Shown: positions 49,242 to 57,491 of the stretch, in pieces
Numbering within the stretch: position 1 is the stretch's first letter
Layout: each line of letters starts with the position of its first letter
Assembly (NCBI RefSeq): GCF_030053155.1
Contig: NZ_CP125644.1
Span: forward strand, 1 to 64,000
From: Rhizobium sp. BT03
Lineage (GTDB): Bacteria; Pseudomonadota; Alphaproteobacteria; Rhizobiales; Rhizobiaceae
DNA length: 64,000 bases
Direction of reading: 5' to 3'
Notes under the pieces: model-generated
Told to the model about the DNA's origin: nothing
The model's input: the letters and a program-made list of their open reading frames with translations, nothing else
Databases searched by the model: none
Position numbers and translations under genes: made by a program

Positions 49242-49385
49242 CTAGAGACCAATGGCAAACCTATCGGTCCGAATGACCTCTTCATTGCCGCGCATGCATA
49301 TGCCGTTGGAGCAGTTCTGGTAACGGCGAACATGGGAGAGTTCGTGCGCGTGCGCGCTTTGCAGGTCGAGAACTGGTTAGATTGA
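49242..49385 (+). pseudogene. VapC-type PIN-domain toxin, C-terminal remnant
   Basis: An open frame with no start codon encodes about 47 residues, LETNGKPIGPNDLFIAAHAY then AVGAVLVTANMGEFVRVRAL and QVENWLD, then a stop. This is the characteristic C-terminal third of a VapC ribonuclease toxin: the acidic D in GPNDxxIAA, the hydrophobic helix, and TxNxxEFxRVxxLxVENW. The N-terminal PIN half and any vapB antitoxin are absent. It abuts the LacI remnant at about 49240, so both genes were cut at one breakpoint. It is too short for usual gene finding and was read directly from the sequence. Confidence 0.8.
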
Positions 49386-49449
49386 ATGCGACCAACACGA
49401 CTCGAGTCCATCGTCAGCGACAAGTTCCATAATTTAGGTTATGAAATGT

Positions 49450-49454
49450 TAGCC
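49450..49454. repeat. Target-site duplication TAGCC, left
   Basis: TAGCC at 49450-49454 directly precedes the left end of the insertion sequence and is repeated at 51085-51089 after its right end. Confidence 0.75.
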
Positions 49455-51084
49455 TGTAGCCGCAAAGTTGAAGTGTCCTGTTTCTGCAAAGTTGGAATGT
49501 CACTCTCCCCGCGTTTGATGGCGCGGGAGACAAGCGGATGGGACTGATTGCGATGAGCGAGCGTGACCTGCAGCGGATCGAGGTTTTGTCGAAGGTTGCC
49601 GACGGGCGGATGACGATGGTGTCGGCGTCACATGTGCTTGCTCTCAGCGAGCGCCAGGTGCGGCGGCTGTTGGATCGCATCAGAACGACCGGTGCGGCAT
49701 CGATCCGCCACAAGGCGATCGGCCGGCCGTCGAACAACCGGATCAGCGATGGTGTTCGCGATTATGCGGTGACGCTGGTTCGTGAACGTTATGCGGATTT
49801 CGGTCCGACGCTGGCGGCCGAGAAGCTTGCCGAGCGCGATGGATTGCGTGTGTCGCGCGAGACGTTGCGCGGCTGGATGACGCAGGCCGGATTGTGGCTG
49901 TCACGCAAGCAGCGGCGGACGTTTCATCAGCCGCGCTTGCGGCGCGAAGCCTATGGCGAGCTGGTGCAGATCGACGGGTCCGAGCATCGCTGGTTCGAGG
50001 ATCGTGGAGATCCGTGCTCGCTCCTGGTGTTTGTCGACGATGCGACGGGCCGGTTGATGCAGTTGCGGTTCGTGCGCTCGGAAAGCGCCTTCAGCTATTT
50101 CGACGCACTTGAGCTTTATCTGAAGCAGCACGGGGCGCCGATCGCCTTTTATTCCGACAAGCACTCGGTCTTCCGGGTGACGAAGAAGGAGGCCAAGGGT
50201 GGTCAGGGCATGACCCAGTTCGGACGGGCACTCTCGGAGCTAAATATCGAGATTCTCTGTGCAAACTCCAGCCAGGCCAAAGGCCGTGTCGAGCGGATGA
50301 ACCGGACGCTGCAGGATCGTCTGGTCAAGGAATTGCGACTGGCAGGCATCGACACCATGGAGGCAGGCAATGCGTTTCTGCCGGGCTTCATGGTGGACTA
50401 CAATGGGCGGTTTGCGATTGTCCCTGCCCGATCCGATGACCTGCACCGGCCGGTAAATCTTGCACCGGATCGGTTGAAGGAGATCCTGTGCAAACGCGAG
50501 CAGCGCTATGTCGGGTCGCAGCTGACGTTTTCGTTCGAGCGTAAGCGGATCATGCTGGAGGAGAGCGACGTGACGCGCGGATTGGCCGGCCGCTATGTCG
50601 AGACCTATGCCTATGCCGATGGCCGCCTCGATGTACGATGGAAGGGACATTCCCTGCCCTACAAAACCTTCGACAAGGACCAGCGGGTGACGCATGCGGC
50701 GATCACCGAGAACAAACGGCTCGGCGACGTTCTGACTTATATCAAGGAGCGTCAGGAGCAGCCGTCGAAGCCGGTGGTGATGACCAACAGCGAGAAGAAC
50801 GGCTATGTGCGACGTGCTCACGGTCCGGGGCGACGGAAGGATTTTACGAACGATCCGGCCGTCATCGAACGCCATAAAGCTGCGCTGGCAAAGCGCGATG
50901 CTGCCGAGTGAGGCGTCGATCGCATCGTCTTAAAGCTAAAGCCGATGGTGCCACAAACCCGCCCCGATCTGATCTTGCAACCCGGACCAGCCGCTCAGAT
51001 CGGGGCTGGTCGGCCTGCCGTGCGGCTGCCGCCAGTGACATTTCTACTTTGCGCAACCGCGGACATTTCAACCTGACCGCCACA
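49455..51084 (+). mobile_element. Complete ISNCY-type insertion sequence (1630 bp)
   Basis: The element begins TGTAGCCGCAAAGTTGAAG and ends in the complement-related GACCGCCACA. The reverse complement of its last 50 bases aligns with its first 50 at many positions (TGT-GC-G...GTTGAA-TGTCC...TGCAAAGT-GAAATGTCAC), giving long imperfect terminal inverted repeats. Within each end a TTGAA/TTGGA-TGTC unit is repeated. It is flanked by 5-bp TAGCC duplications and carries one transposase gene. A truncated second copy follows at once. The boundaries are read from sequence; the family label follows the transposase. Confidence 0.85.
49538..50911 (+). CDS. ISNCY-family DDE transposase
   Basis: This 457-residue transposase has an N-terminal helix-turn-helix (about 10-60; MVSASHVLALSERQVRRLLD). 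Its integrase-core catalytic domain contains D146 (VQIDGSEHRWFED), D207 (FYSDKHSVF) and E252 (QAKGRVERMNRTLQDR), the DDE triad. The C-terminal extension is rich in basic residues. The frame is intact and the element has both ends, so it may be active. A second methionine (residue 6) is a possible alternative start. The first 80 residues are repeated with one substitution (D10 to E) in the truncated copy downstream. Confidence 0.9.
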   Translation: MGLIAMSERDLQRIEVLSKVADGRMTMVSASHVLALSERQVRRLLDRIRTTGAASIRHKAIGRPSNNRISDGVRDYAVTLVRERYADFGPTLAAEKLAERDGLRVSRETLRGWMTQAGLWLSRKQRRTFHQPRLRREAYGELVQIDGSEHRWFEDRGDPCSLLVFVDDATGRLMQLRFVRSESAFSYFDALELYLKQHGAPIAFYSDKHSVFRVTKKEAKGGQGMTQFGRALSELNIEILCANSSQAKGRVERMNRTLQDRLVKELRLAGIDTMEAGNAFLPGFMVDYNGRFAIVPARSDDLHRPVNLAPDRLKEILCKREQRYVGSQLTFSFERKRIMLEESDVTRGLAGRYVETYAYADGRLDVRWKGHSLPYKTFDKDQRVTHAAITENKRLGDVLTYIKERQEQPSKPVVMTNSEKNGYVRRAHGPGRRKDFTNDPAVIERHKAALAKRDAAE

Positions 51085-51089
51085 TAGCC
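51085..51089. repeat. Target-site duplication TAGCC, right
   Basis: This second TAGCC copy lies between the right end of the intact element and the left end of the truncated copy, so the same five bases serve both elements. Confidence 0.75.
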
Positions 51090-51411
51090 TGTAGCCGCAA
51101 AGTTGAAGTGTCCTGTTTCTGCAAAGTTGGAATGTCACTCTCCCCGCGTTTGATGGCGCGGGAGACAAGCGGATGGGACTGATTGCGATGAGCGAGCGTG
51201 AGCTGCAGCGGATCGAGGTTTTGTCGAAGGTTGCCGACGGGCGGATGACGATGGTGTCGGCGTCACATGTGCTTGCTCTCAGCGAGCGCCAGGTGCGGCG
51301 GCTGTTGGATCGTATCAGAACGACCGGTGCGGCATCGATCCGCCACAAGGCGATCGGCCGGCCGTCGAACAACCGGATCAGCGATGGTGTTCGCGATTAT
51401 GCGGTGACGCT
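51090..51411 (+). mobile_element. Truncated second copy of the same insertion sequence
   Basis: This segment repeats 49455-49776 at a constant offset of 1635 bases with only two differences noticed (C to G in the tenth transposase codon, C to T in a later codon). It includes the left terminal repeat and the first 80 transposase codons (from 51173), then stops matching abruptly at 51411. The open frame runs on for 28 unrelated residues to 51496. The right end and catalytic domain are absent. The low divergence shows a recent duplication, and the truncation point lies just before the pilus genes. Confidence 0.9.
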
Positions 51412-51487
51412 CCGGGATCGTCAGCATCCGGATTCGAGCGTCATCAGATATTCAGCGCCGCCTCCACGACCGCTTCGCTGCACCAGG

Positions 51488-52024
51488 TCACCGTAGCTGC
51501 AGCAGCTGTCGGATAATCGGCAAAGCCAAGGTGAGCAGCATGGCGAAAACCATGACGACGCCGTAAGGCACCTTCCGACTTGCCCGGATTTCCTCGATGC
51601 GCATGAAAAAGGCGAGATGTGCGAGGCGCAACGGTACCGGCAGCCGCAGAACCAGGAGCGTCACGATGCCGAGGACGAGGAGCAAAAGCGAAAACGGCAG
51701 CATTCCGTGCCATCCGACAAAAAGGCCGATCGGCAGGAAAAGCTTGGCGTCTCCTGCGCCAAACAGCCGGAACGCCCAGAGCACCACCCCAAGCATAAAC
51801 ATCAGCAGACCGGCCGCGAGATCGCCGCCAATTCCGCTCGACGCAAAGAGCGCAGCACCGACATCCTCGGAGCCAAGCATCACGGCCACCGCGCGCAGTG
51901 CATAAAGTGTCACGAGCGCCAGCACGAGTGTGTTGGGGATCTTCCATGTGCGGAAATCGGTCCAGGCGGCGCAGAGAAAAACAAATACTGAGATCGAACT
52001 AATAAAAACGGCTGCGTGCAACAT
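51488..52024 (-). CDS. cpaA: Flp-type prepilin peptidase (CpaA/TadV-like)
   Basis: This 178-residue A24-family aspartic peptidase is embedded in the inner membrane, with about five helices. The two catalytic Asp are D23 (AAWTDFRTWKIPN) and D92 (in FGAGDAKLF, the GxGD motif). It cleaves the leader from Flp prepilin (pilA) after the Gly. The methylase half of PilD-type enzymes is absent, as expected for Flp-type peptidases. It is divergent from pilA across 258 bp. Its 3' end lies only 76 bases from the truncated insertion sequence, and the intervening 51412-51487 holds nothing I recognise. Confidence 0.9.
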   Translation of the reverse strand: MLHAAVFISSISVFVFLCAAWTDFRTWKIPNTLVLALVTLYALRAVAVMLGSEDVGAALFASSGIGGDLAAGLLMFMLGVVLWAFRLFGAGDAKLFLPIGLFVGWHGMLPFSLLLLVLGIVTLLVLRLPVPLRLAHLAFFMRIEEIRASRKVPYGVVMVFAMLLTLALPIIRQLLQLR

Positions 52025-52282
52025 AGTACTTAACCTTTTGGCTACGACAATTCACAACGTGTAGTTTGCATTCTAGTTTACTTCTAAAAATTAAACTACT
52101 TTTACGGACATTACTTGGCTTTTCGTCTTAACCATAAGTATAGACCACACTTCATGTATGTATAAAACGATTGACTAAATTAGAATTAACAGATTATTAA
52201 TATTCCCAGTCGAAGGGGCGGTCTCGACGACAAAGTGGCCGGGGGAATTACGGCGCACAACTTACCTTGGAGGAAATTCTCG
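52025..52282. promoter_or_regulatory. AT-rich cpaA/pilA divergent control region
   Basis: This 258-bp region is strikingly AT-rich compared with the surrounding genes. It contains a good promoter for pilA: TTGACT (52171-52176), 17-base spacer, TTATTA (52194-52199). The pilA ribosome site TTGGAGGAAATTC ends it. AT-rich DNA of this kind is often bound by H-NS-like or MucR-type silencers in alphaproteobacteria, which is an inference here. Confidence 0.65.
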
Positions 52283-52480
52283 ATGAAAGCATTTGTAGAT
52301 AGCGTACGCGCTTTCGCGCGGGAAGAAGATGGCGTCGCACTCACTGAATACCTCATTCTGCTTGCCTTGCTGGTTGGCGGCGTGATCGGGGCGGTCACCC
52401 TGGCCGGCACCAATCTGGCTGCCGTTTGGAACGGATGGGCAGGCTGGTTCACCACCAACCTGACCGCCCCAGCCGCCTGA
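52283..52480 (+). CDS. pilA: Flp/Fap-type pilin
   Basis: This 65-residue prepilin has a 17-residue leader and the Flp cleavage site EEDG-VALTEY: Gly at -1, Glu at +5 and Tyr at +6 (residues 22-23). A 20-residue hydrophobic stem (LILLALLVGGVIGAVTLAG) follows. The mature pilin would be 48 residues, typical of Tad pili. CpaA encoded opposite is its peptidase. The start at 52283 follows GGAGGAAATTC; an upstream in-frame ATG would give an improbable leader. A hairpin follows the gene. Confidence 0.93.
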   Translation: MKAFVDSVRAFAREEDGVALTEYLILLALLVGGVIGAVTLAGTNLAAVWNGWAGWFTTNLTAPAA

Positions 52481-52499
52481 TATTGGCGTTCGAAGAAGC

Positions 52500-52521
52500 G
52501 AGGGGTTTTTGTTAACCCCTC
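52500..52521 (+). terminator. Hairpin between pilA and cpaB
   Basis: GAGGGGTT (52500-52507) pairs with AACCCCTC (52514-52521) around a T-rich 6-base loop, 19 bases after pilA and 58 before cpaB. The following sequence TCTCCTAAATTAG lacks a T-run. Such a hairpin would protect or end the abundant pilin message while allowing some read-through into the assembly genes. Confidence 0.6.
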
Positions 52522-52579
52522 TCTCCTAAATTAGCATCAATGAATGGATGCAGTCCGTCCAGTGTAGCGAGTAACCGCG

Positions 52580-53485
52580 ATGCGTTCTTCAACCATTTTT
52601 AGCTTGGTTATTGCGTTTGTTCTCGCCGCAGCAGCAGTTTTCGGCATGCGCGCGTACCTTTCCGATCAGAAGGCCCGGCTGCTGGCGATGAGCGGCATCA
52701 AGGCCGAGGAACGGACACTCGTCGTCGCCGCCAAGCCGCTGCGCTTTGGCGATCGAATCCGTCCCGAAAATCTCAGGGCCATTCCGTGGCCCTCCGATGA
52801 AACACCCGCAGGCTCTTTCGTCAGCATCGAGACGGTCGTCGGCAACGATGCCCAGCCCCGTTATGCCATGGCGGCGATCGACCCTGGCGAGCCGGTGCTG
52901 TCCTCGAAAATCACTGGTACCGGCGAACGCGCCACGCTGTCGGCGGCGCTGGACCAGGGCATGAAGGCGGTTTCCATCCGCGTCAACGACGTGCTTGGCG
53001 TGGCCGGCTTCGTCAGGCCCTCCGATCGCGTCGACGTGCTTCTGACCCGGGTCGTTCGCGGGCCGGCAGGCAATGATCAGACCTTCGTCGACGTGCTGCT
53101 GCAAGGCGTCAAGGTGCTGGCGGTGGACCAGACGGCAGACGAGCGCAAGGACGAGCCATCCGTTGTCAAAACCGTCACCTTCGAGGTCACGACCGACGAG
53201 GCGCAGCGTCTTACCCTCGGCTCCAGTATCGGCACGCTGTCGCTGGCGCTTCGCAATGTTGCCTCTTCCTCTATCGAACAAACCCGGCCGATCACCGTCG
53301 CCGACCTCGGTGGCGGGGCGATGGCGACGGAGCTGGCCAAGGACTTGGAAAATAAAAAGTTGCCAGAACCGGAAAAACAAGTGCAGATTGCAGAGCCGGC
53401 GTTGCCGGTCGAGCCGAAGTGGGTGACAGTGGGTGTCTGGAACACGACGAAGCGCGAGGAGCACCGAGTCGGCCTTGTCCAGTGA
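52580..53485 (+). CDS. cpaB: Flp pilus assembly protein CpaB/RcpC
   Basis: This 301-residue periplasmic protein is anchored by an N-terminal hydrophobic segment (about 5-24). A SAF domain follows (about 42-110; EERTLVVAAKPLRFGDRIRPENL, in pieces), then the RcpC/CpaB domain with AVSIRVNDVLGVAGFVRPSDRVDVLL. It helps secretin assembly and stabilises the pilus channel. It is the first assembly gene, 99 bases after pilA, and lies 12 bases before the secretin gene. The C-terminus is short and basic. Confidence 0.92.
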   Translation: MRSSTIFSLVIAFVLAAAAVFGMRAYLSDQKARLLAMSGIKAEERTLVVAAKPLRFGDRIRPENLRAIPWPSDETPAGSFVSIETVVGNDAQPRYAMAAIDPGEPVLSSKITGTGERATLSAALDQGMKAVSIRVNDVLGVAGFVRPSDRVDVLLTRVVRGPAGNDQTFVDVLLQGVKVLAVDQTADERKDEPSVVKTVTFEVTTDEAQRLTLGSSIGTLSLALRNVASSSIEQTRPITVADLGGGAMATELAKDLENKKLPEPEKQVQIAEPALPVEPKWVTVGVWNTTKREEHRVGLVQ

Positions 53486-53497
53486 TATCGAGGCGGC

Positions 53498-55030
53498 ATG
53501 CCGCAGATGCGGCTAGCCGAATGGGGGGCTAAAGCAGGCATGGCGAACGGCAAGAGAAGAATCGCAAGGACGAAAAGCCTTGCGGCACTGGCGGCAGTGT
53601 TTTCGGCCTGTGTGTGTTTAGGGCCCGGATTTGCCGGCTGCGCCAGCGCACAGGAAAAGTCCGTCACTTTAGGCAAATCGGTCCAGCATGTGACGTTGCC
53701 TCCGAACGAGACGCTGACGCTCAATACCGGCCAGCCCTTCGGCGATCTGGTCATCGGCAGCGCCGATATGATCGACGTGGTGCCGCTTTCCGACCGGTCG
53801 CTGTTCATCCGCGGCAAGAAGACAGGCGCCACCAATATCTCGGTCTATGGCGACGACAAGGCGCTTCTCGGTGTCATCGACATCCGTGTTGCCAGTGATT
53901 TCAGCGAGGTCGCCTCCGCCATTCGCTCCGCCGCGCCTTCGGCCCGGGTCAGGGTGGTCAACTCCAACGATCGCATTCGCCTGACAGGCGTGGTCCGGGA
54001 CGGGATCGAATTGCAGCGGGTGCTGGAAATCGCCCAGTCCTATTCCGAGCAGCCGGTGCTGAACCAGTTGCGCGTCAGTGACAGCCAGCAGGTGATGCTG
54101 GAGGTCCGTATCATCGAAGCCTCGCGCCAGACAGGTCGTGACCTCGGGATCGGGTGGTCCGGGTACGGCAACAACAACCGCATCGGCAAGGCAACGACCA
54201 GCCAGGGTATCACCGTGGACGACAACGGCAACCTGGCCCGTACTCTCCTTGACCCCAAGGGTGCGGCAACGGGTATGCTGCCCTTCGGCCAGTTGATCGC
54301 CAAGGTGTTGGAAATCTCGGGCGGCCACATCGACGTGGTCATCAACGCGCTCGAGCAGAAGGGATTGGTGCGTCGCCTGGCGCAGCCGAACCTCATCGCC
54401 ATGAGCGGCTCGACCGCCAGCTTCCATGCCGGCGGTGAAGTGCCGATCCTGAAGACCACGAACAACGGCACGACGGTCGCCACCGAGACGGACTATCGCC
54501 CCTTCGGCGTGCGGCTGACCTTCAAGCCGGTGGTTCTTGATGATGGCGTCATCAATCTGGAGATCGAGCCCGAAGTTTCCGAGCTTGATACATCGATCAA
54601 CGTCAACGGTAATCCGGGTTTCATCTCGCGCGCTGCCAGCACCACGGTAGCGCTTCGCGACGGCCAGAGCTTTGCCTTGGCCGGCTTGCTGCAGTCGATC
54701 AATGCCAAGGACATCCAGCAGATGCCGGGCCTCGGGCAGATACCGATCCTCGGCGCGCTGTTCCGTTCCACGAGCTTCCAGAAGAAGGAATCCGACCTCG
54801 TTATCGTCGTCACTCCCCACATTGTGCGACCGGCCCGCCCGGGTGAGGATCTCTACAGTCCGCTCGATCAGACGCGTTCGTCCAACGACGCCGAGCTTTT
54901 CGCGCTCGGTGTTCTCGAAGTCGACAAGGACATGCTGCGGCGCTTTCGCAATGGCACGGGTGTGACCGGGCCTTACGGTCATCGTCTCGACCTCAACCAG
55001 GGAGGCCAGGTTGTTGTTACAAAACGCTAA
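53498..55030 (+). CDS. cpaC: Tad pilus outer-membrane secretin (CpaC/RcpA)
   Basis: This 510-residue secretin forms the outer-membrane pore for the Flp pilus. An N-terminal signal sequence (hydrophobic about 29-50) is followed by the pilus-formation N-domain (about 55-135; LGKSVQHVTLPPNETLTL, VIGSADMIDVVPLSDRSLFI, in pieces), a BON-like segment, and the C-terminal secretin domain with IPILGALFRSTSFQKKESDLVI and VTPHIVRP. An internal ATG 14 codons in (53540) is an alternative start. The last codons overlap the next gene's start. Confidence 0.92.
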   Translation: MPQMRLAEWGAKAGMANGKRRIARTKSLAALAAVFSACVCLGPGFAGCASAQEKSVTLGKSVQHVTLPPNETLTLNTGQPFGDLVIGSADMIDVVPLSDRSLFIRGKKTGATNISVYGDDKALLGVIDIRVASDFSEVASAIRSAAPSARVRVVNSNDRIRLTGVVRDGIELQRVLEIAQSYSEQPVLNQLRVSDSQQVMLEVRIIEASRQTGRDLGIGWSGYGNNNRIGKATTSQGITVDDNGNLARTLLDPKGAATGMLPFGQLIAKVLEISGGHIDVVINALEQKGLVRRLAQPNLIAMSGSTASFHAGGEVPILKTTNNGTTVATETDYRPFGVRLTFKPVVLDDGVINLEIEPEVSELDTSINVNGNPGFISRAASTTVALRDGQSFALAGLLQSINAKDIQQMPGLGQIPILGALFRSTSFQKKESDLVIVVTPHIVRPARPGEDLYSPLDQTRSSNDAELFALGVLEVDKDMLRRFRNGTGVTGPYGHRLDLNQGGQVVVTKR

Positions 55031-55319
55031 GCGGGTCCTTCTCATCCTTGCCGCTACGGGCCTCGCTTCCGGCTGCGCCGACTACATGAACAATCGTGAC
55101 ACGATCACCTTCGGGGCGGGGAACGCCATGGAAGCGAACAAGGCCATCCATACGGAGGACCCCTTCCCGCCGGAAGCCCAGCGAACCTACATCGCCAGCG
55201 ACGGCAAGGTGATCCACAGGGTGGTCACTCAGTACCAGAACGGCGGGGTGGGCGTTGTTCAGCCCTCGCCGGCCATGGGGGCGAATGGGGCGTCCAACGG
55301 GGCGACCGTCAGCCAGTAG
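55011..55319 (+). CDS. Small Tad-locus lipoprotein
   Basis: This 102-residue putative outer-membrane lipoprotein starts with TTG (55011, GGAGG five bases upstream, or TTG at 55014, eight bases upstream) inside the 3' end of cpaC. The lipobox LASGC places the lipidated Cys at residue 22. The rest is polar, with a Gly/Ala/Asn-rich tail. Its position after the secretin suggests a pilotin or accessory role. It is far shorter than CpaD-type proteins and shows no similarity I can recognise to that family, so I leave it unnamed. Confidence 0.75.
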   Translation: MLLQNAKRVLLILAATGLASGCADYMNNRDTITFGAGNAMEANKAIHTEDPFPPEAQRTYIASDGKVIHRVVTQYQNGGVGVVQPSPAMGANGASNGATVSQ

Positions 55320-55404
55320 CTGGCGAAAGACATGAACGGCGGCAGGCGCCGGAGGGGAAATGCACAAAACGGGGTCGTCACGGCGATAGCGCCGTGATGG
55401 GGGT

Positions 55405-57015
55405 ATGCCAATGCTGAGCAGGGTTGTCAGACGTTTCTGGAACGATCATCGCGGCTATGTCATCGCCCTGACGCTCATCGCCATGCCCATGCTTCTCGGT
55501 TTTTCGCTGCTGGTCATCGATGTCGGCCGCAGCAGCAACCTGCATACCGATCTCCAGAACGCGGTCGATGCGATGGCGCTGGCCGGAGCCCGTGAACTCG
55601 ATGGCCGCGATGATGCCATTTCGAGGGCGCAGACGGCGATCGAGAAAATCGCCAATAGCGCGGCTTTCTCCGGGGGCGGAACCGGCATGTCGCTCGGCTC
55701 GCATATATCAGTGGCCTATGACGCCGGAAACGATGCCGGCAGCACGGTCGAAGTGCTTTTTCTGAAGAGCATTCCGGCCAATGACGATACGCCCATCCCG
55801 TCGTCGATGGAAACGACAGTGGCCAGCGAAGCTTCCTATGCCTGGGTCATCGCCAAGCCGCAGGCGATGCAGACGATCTTTCCGATCCCTGTTGGTTTTA
55901 CCCGCGATACGATCAACATCGCTGCCGACGCCGTGGCGGTCTACCACGCCAGCGCCTGCGACGTGACGCCGATCTTTATCTGCAATCCGTTCGAGCCGGT
56001 AGGCAACACCAGCGAAAGCGCCAGTGAAACTGCAGCGACGGCCCTGCACACCAATTTTGCGGCCGGCAATCTCTACGGGCGGCAGATCGAGCTTCACAGC
56101 ACTTCGGCATCCAATCCCGGTCCCGGCAATTTCGGGTTCCTCCGGACCCCCTTGGGCAACGGTGCGTCCGTGCTGGCGGAAGCTCTTGCCACCGGCAATC
56201 CCGGTACCTGCTACACACAGGACAGCCTCGATACCGAGACCGGCGCAAAGGCAGGGCCCGTCGAGGACGGCGTGAATACGCGCTTCGGCTATTACTCCTC
56301 ATCGTTCAACAAGGCGAACGGCAACTACCGTTACCGACCTGCCCAAAACGTGCGCTCCGCTCAGACAATCAGCGGCAAGGGAAAGAAGGGCTGCGATACC
56401 TACGATCCAGTCACGGTCGGAGATGTTGTCGGTGATGCGACCAAGGCTTTGCCGCTAGGCTACGGAGCCGGTATGACCTCGCTTGCCGGCGGCAAGATCA
56501 GCAGCGCCAACAATTGGCAGTACGCGACCTACTGGAACGTCGCGCAGGGAACGGCCGTGCCCTCGGTGAGCACGGTGCTCAGCAATTACTCCAGTTATCC
56601 CCCGCAGGCGACCGGAACACCAGGCCAACCCTCCGCTTACGATGTTTATCGTTATGAGCTTGCAAACCCGTCTCTCATCAACCATGCCTCGGCCAATGGT
56701 GAGACAGGAACACCCGCAACGGGCGGCCAGTGCTATACCGGCCCGGATCTTTCGAACTATACGGCGGCCGAATATGGTGATCGCCGCGAGATCTTCTCGG
56801 CCATCGTCAATTGCGGCTATGAAGCCTCGGTCGGCCATCTAAACGGTCACAAGGCCACCCGCGCCGTGGCTTTCGCCCGCATGTTCCTGACCAAGCCGGC
56901 GATAAAGGATGCCGGGGAACGATACCTTTCCCTTGAGATGATCGACATATCAGGCAAGGGTGGCCGCGGTACGCTGGACGAATTCCTGCGGGAAGAAGCG
57001 GAGCTGGTCAGATGA
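55405..57015 (+). CDS. tadG: TadG-like pilus assembly protein
   Basis: This 536-residue protein has an N-terminal Tad/TadE-G-like membrane segment (about 18-43; HRGYVIALTLIAMPMLLGFS, VIDVGR). A long periplasmic region follows, rich in Gly, Ser, Thr, Asn and Tyr (about 195-420) with several Cys that could form disulfides. No von Willebrand A domain with a MIDAS motif is obvious, so this is the shorter form of TadG. It is a minor-pilin-like anchor in Tad systems. The stop overlaps the next ATG. Confidence 0.85.
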   Translation: MPMLSRVVRRFWNDHRGYVIALTLIAMPMLLGFSLLVIDVGRSSNLHTDLQNAVDAMALAGARELDGRDDAISRAQTAIEKIANSAAFSGGGTGMSLGSHISVAYDAGNDAGSTVEVLFLKSIPANDDTPIPSSMETTVASEASYAWVIAKPQAMQTIFPIPVGFTRDTINIAADAVAVYHASACDVTPIFICNPFEPVGNTSESASETAATALHTNFAAGNLYGRQIELHSTSASNPGPGNFGFLRTPLGNGASVLAEALATGNPGTCYTQDSLDTETGAKAGPVEDGVNTRFGYYSSSFNKANGNYRYRPAQNVRSAQTISGKGKKGCDTYDPVTVGDVVGDATKALPLGYGAGMTSLAGGKISSANNWQYATYWNVAQGTAVPSVSTVLSNYSSYPPQATGTPGQPSAYDVYRYELANPSLINHASANGETGTPATGGQCYTGPDLSNYTAAEYGDRREIFSAIVNCGYEASVGHLNGHKATRAVAFARMFLTKPAIKDAGERYLSLEMIDISGKGGRGTLDEFLREEAELVR

Positions 57016-57491
57016 TGGCGCTCCGCAATTTTATCCGGCATCGGCTTTGCCTCGGCTTCTGGCGGCGGGAGGAAGGCGCGGTGCTGGCCGAAGCGCTGCT
57101 GGCGATCCCCTTTGTGACGCTCTTTGCGGCGGGGATACTGGAGTTCGGCAGCATCTTCTGGCAGCGCATGCAGATCGACGCAGGCTTGCGCGATGCCGGG
57201 CGTTACCTGTCGCGATGCCGACCGCTGTCGGGAACCTATGTGCCGACATGCAATCAGGCGACGGCGAAGACGATCGCCTTTTACGGCACGCAGACACCTG
57301 CGGCAAACGCCGAACCCCGCGTCCCCGACTGGAAGGACCCTTCCGACATCACCATCTCGGCCCCCGATGCGGATGGGAACATCACCATTTCCACTGCTCA
57401 TCTCTACAAGAGCTCGCCGGTGTTCGGCTTTCTCGGAATCGATGCCATCACCATCAGTTCCTTCCATGAAGAGAGATACATCGGATGGTGA
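57012..57491 (+). CDS. tadE: TadE-family minor pilin
   Basis: This 159-residue pseudopilin has a leader and the TadE-like membrane segment REEGAVLAEALLAIPFVTLF (about 19-38), which carries a Gly-Ala and a Glu in prepilin-like positions. A C-terminal soluble domain has two Cys. It overlaps tadG by 4 bases and the next TadE-like gene by 7. CpaA should process it at REEG. It is probably involved in pilus initiation or tip structure. Confidence 0.88.
   Translation: MMALRNFIRHRLCLGFWRREEGAVLAEALLAIPFVTLFAAGILEFGSIFWQRMQIDAGLRDAGRYLSRCRPLSGTYVPTCNQATAKTIAFYGTQTPAANAEPRVPDWKDPSDITISAPDADGNITISTAHLYKSSPVFGFLGIDAITISSFHEERYIGW

Noticed and set aside
51173..51496. 107-codon open frame after the intact insertion sequence as a separate gene
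   Set aside because: Its first 80 codons copy the transposase start and the rest is read-through into unrelated DNA, so it is a truncated element.
55011..55319. The small lipoprotein as CpaD
   Set aside because: CpaD proteins are about twice this length; this protein has only a lipobox and a short polar tail, so I left it unnamed.
55405..57015. The TadG-like protein as a von Willebrand A domain adhesin
   Set aside because: I see no DxSxS MIDAS motif. The N-terminal Tad segment and locus position support TadG, and the middle is low-complexity Gly/Ser/Asn.
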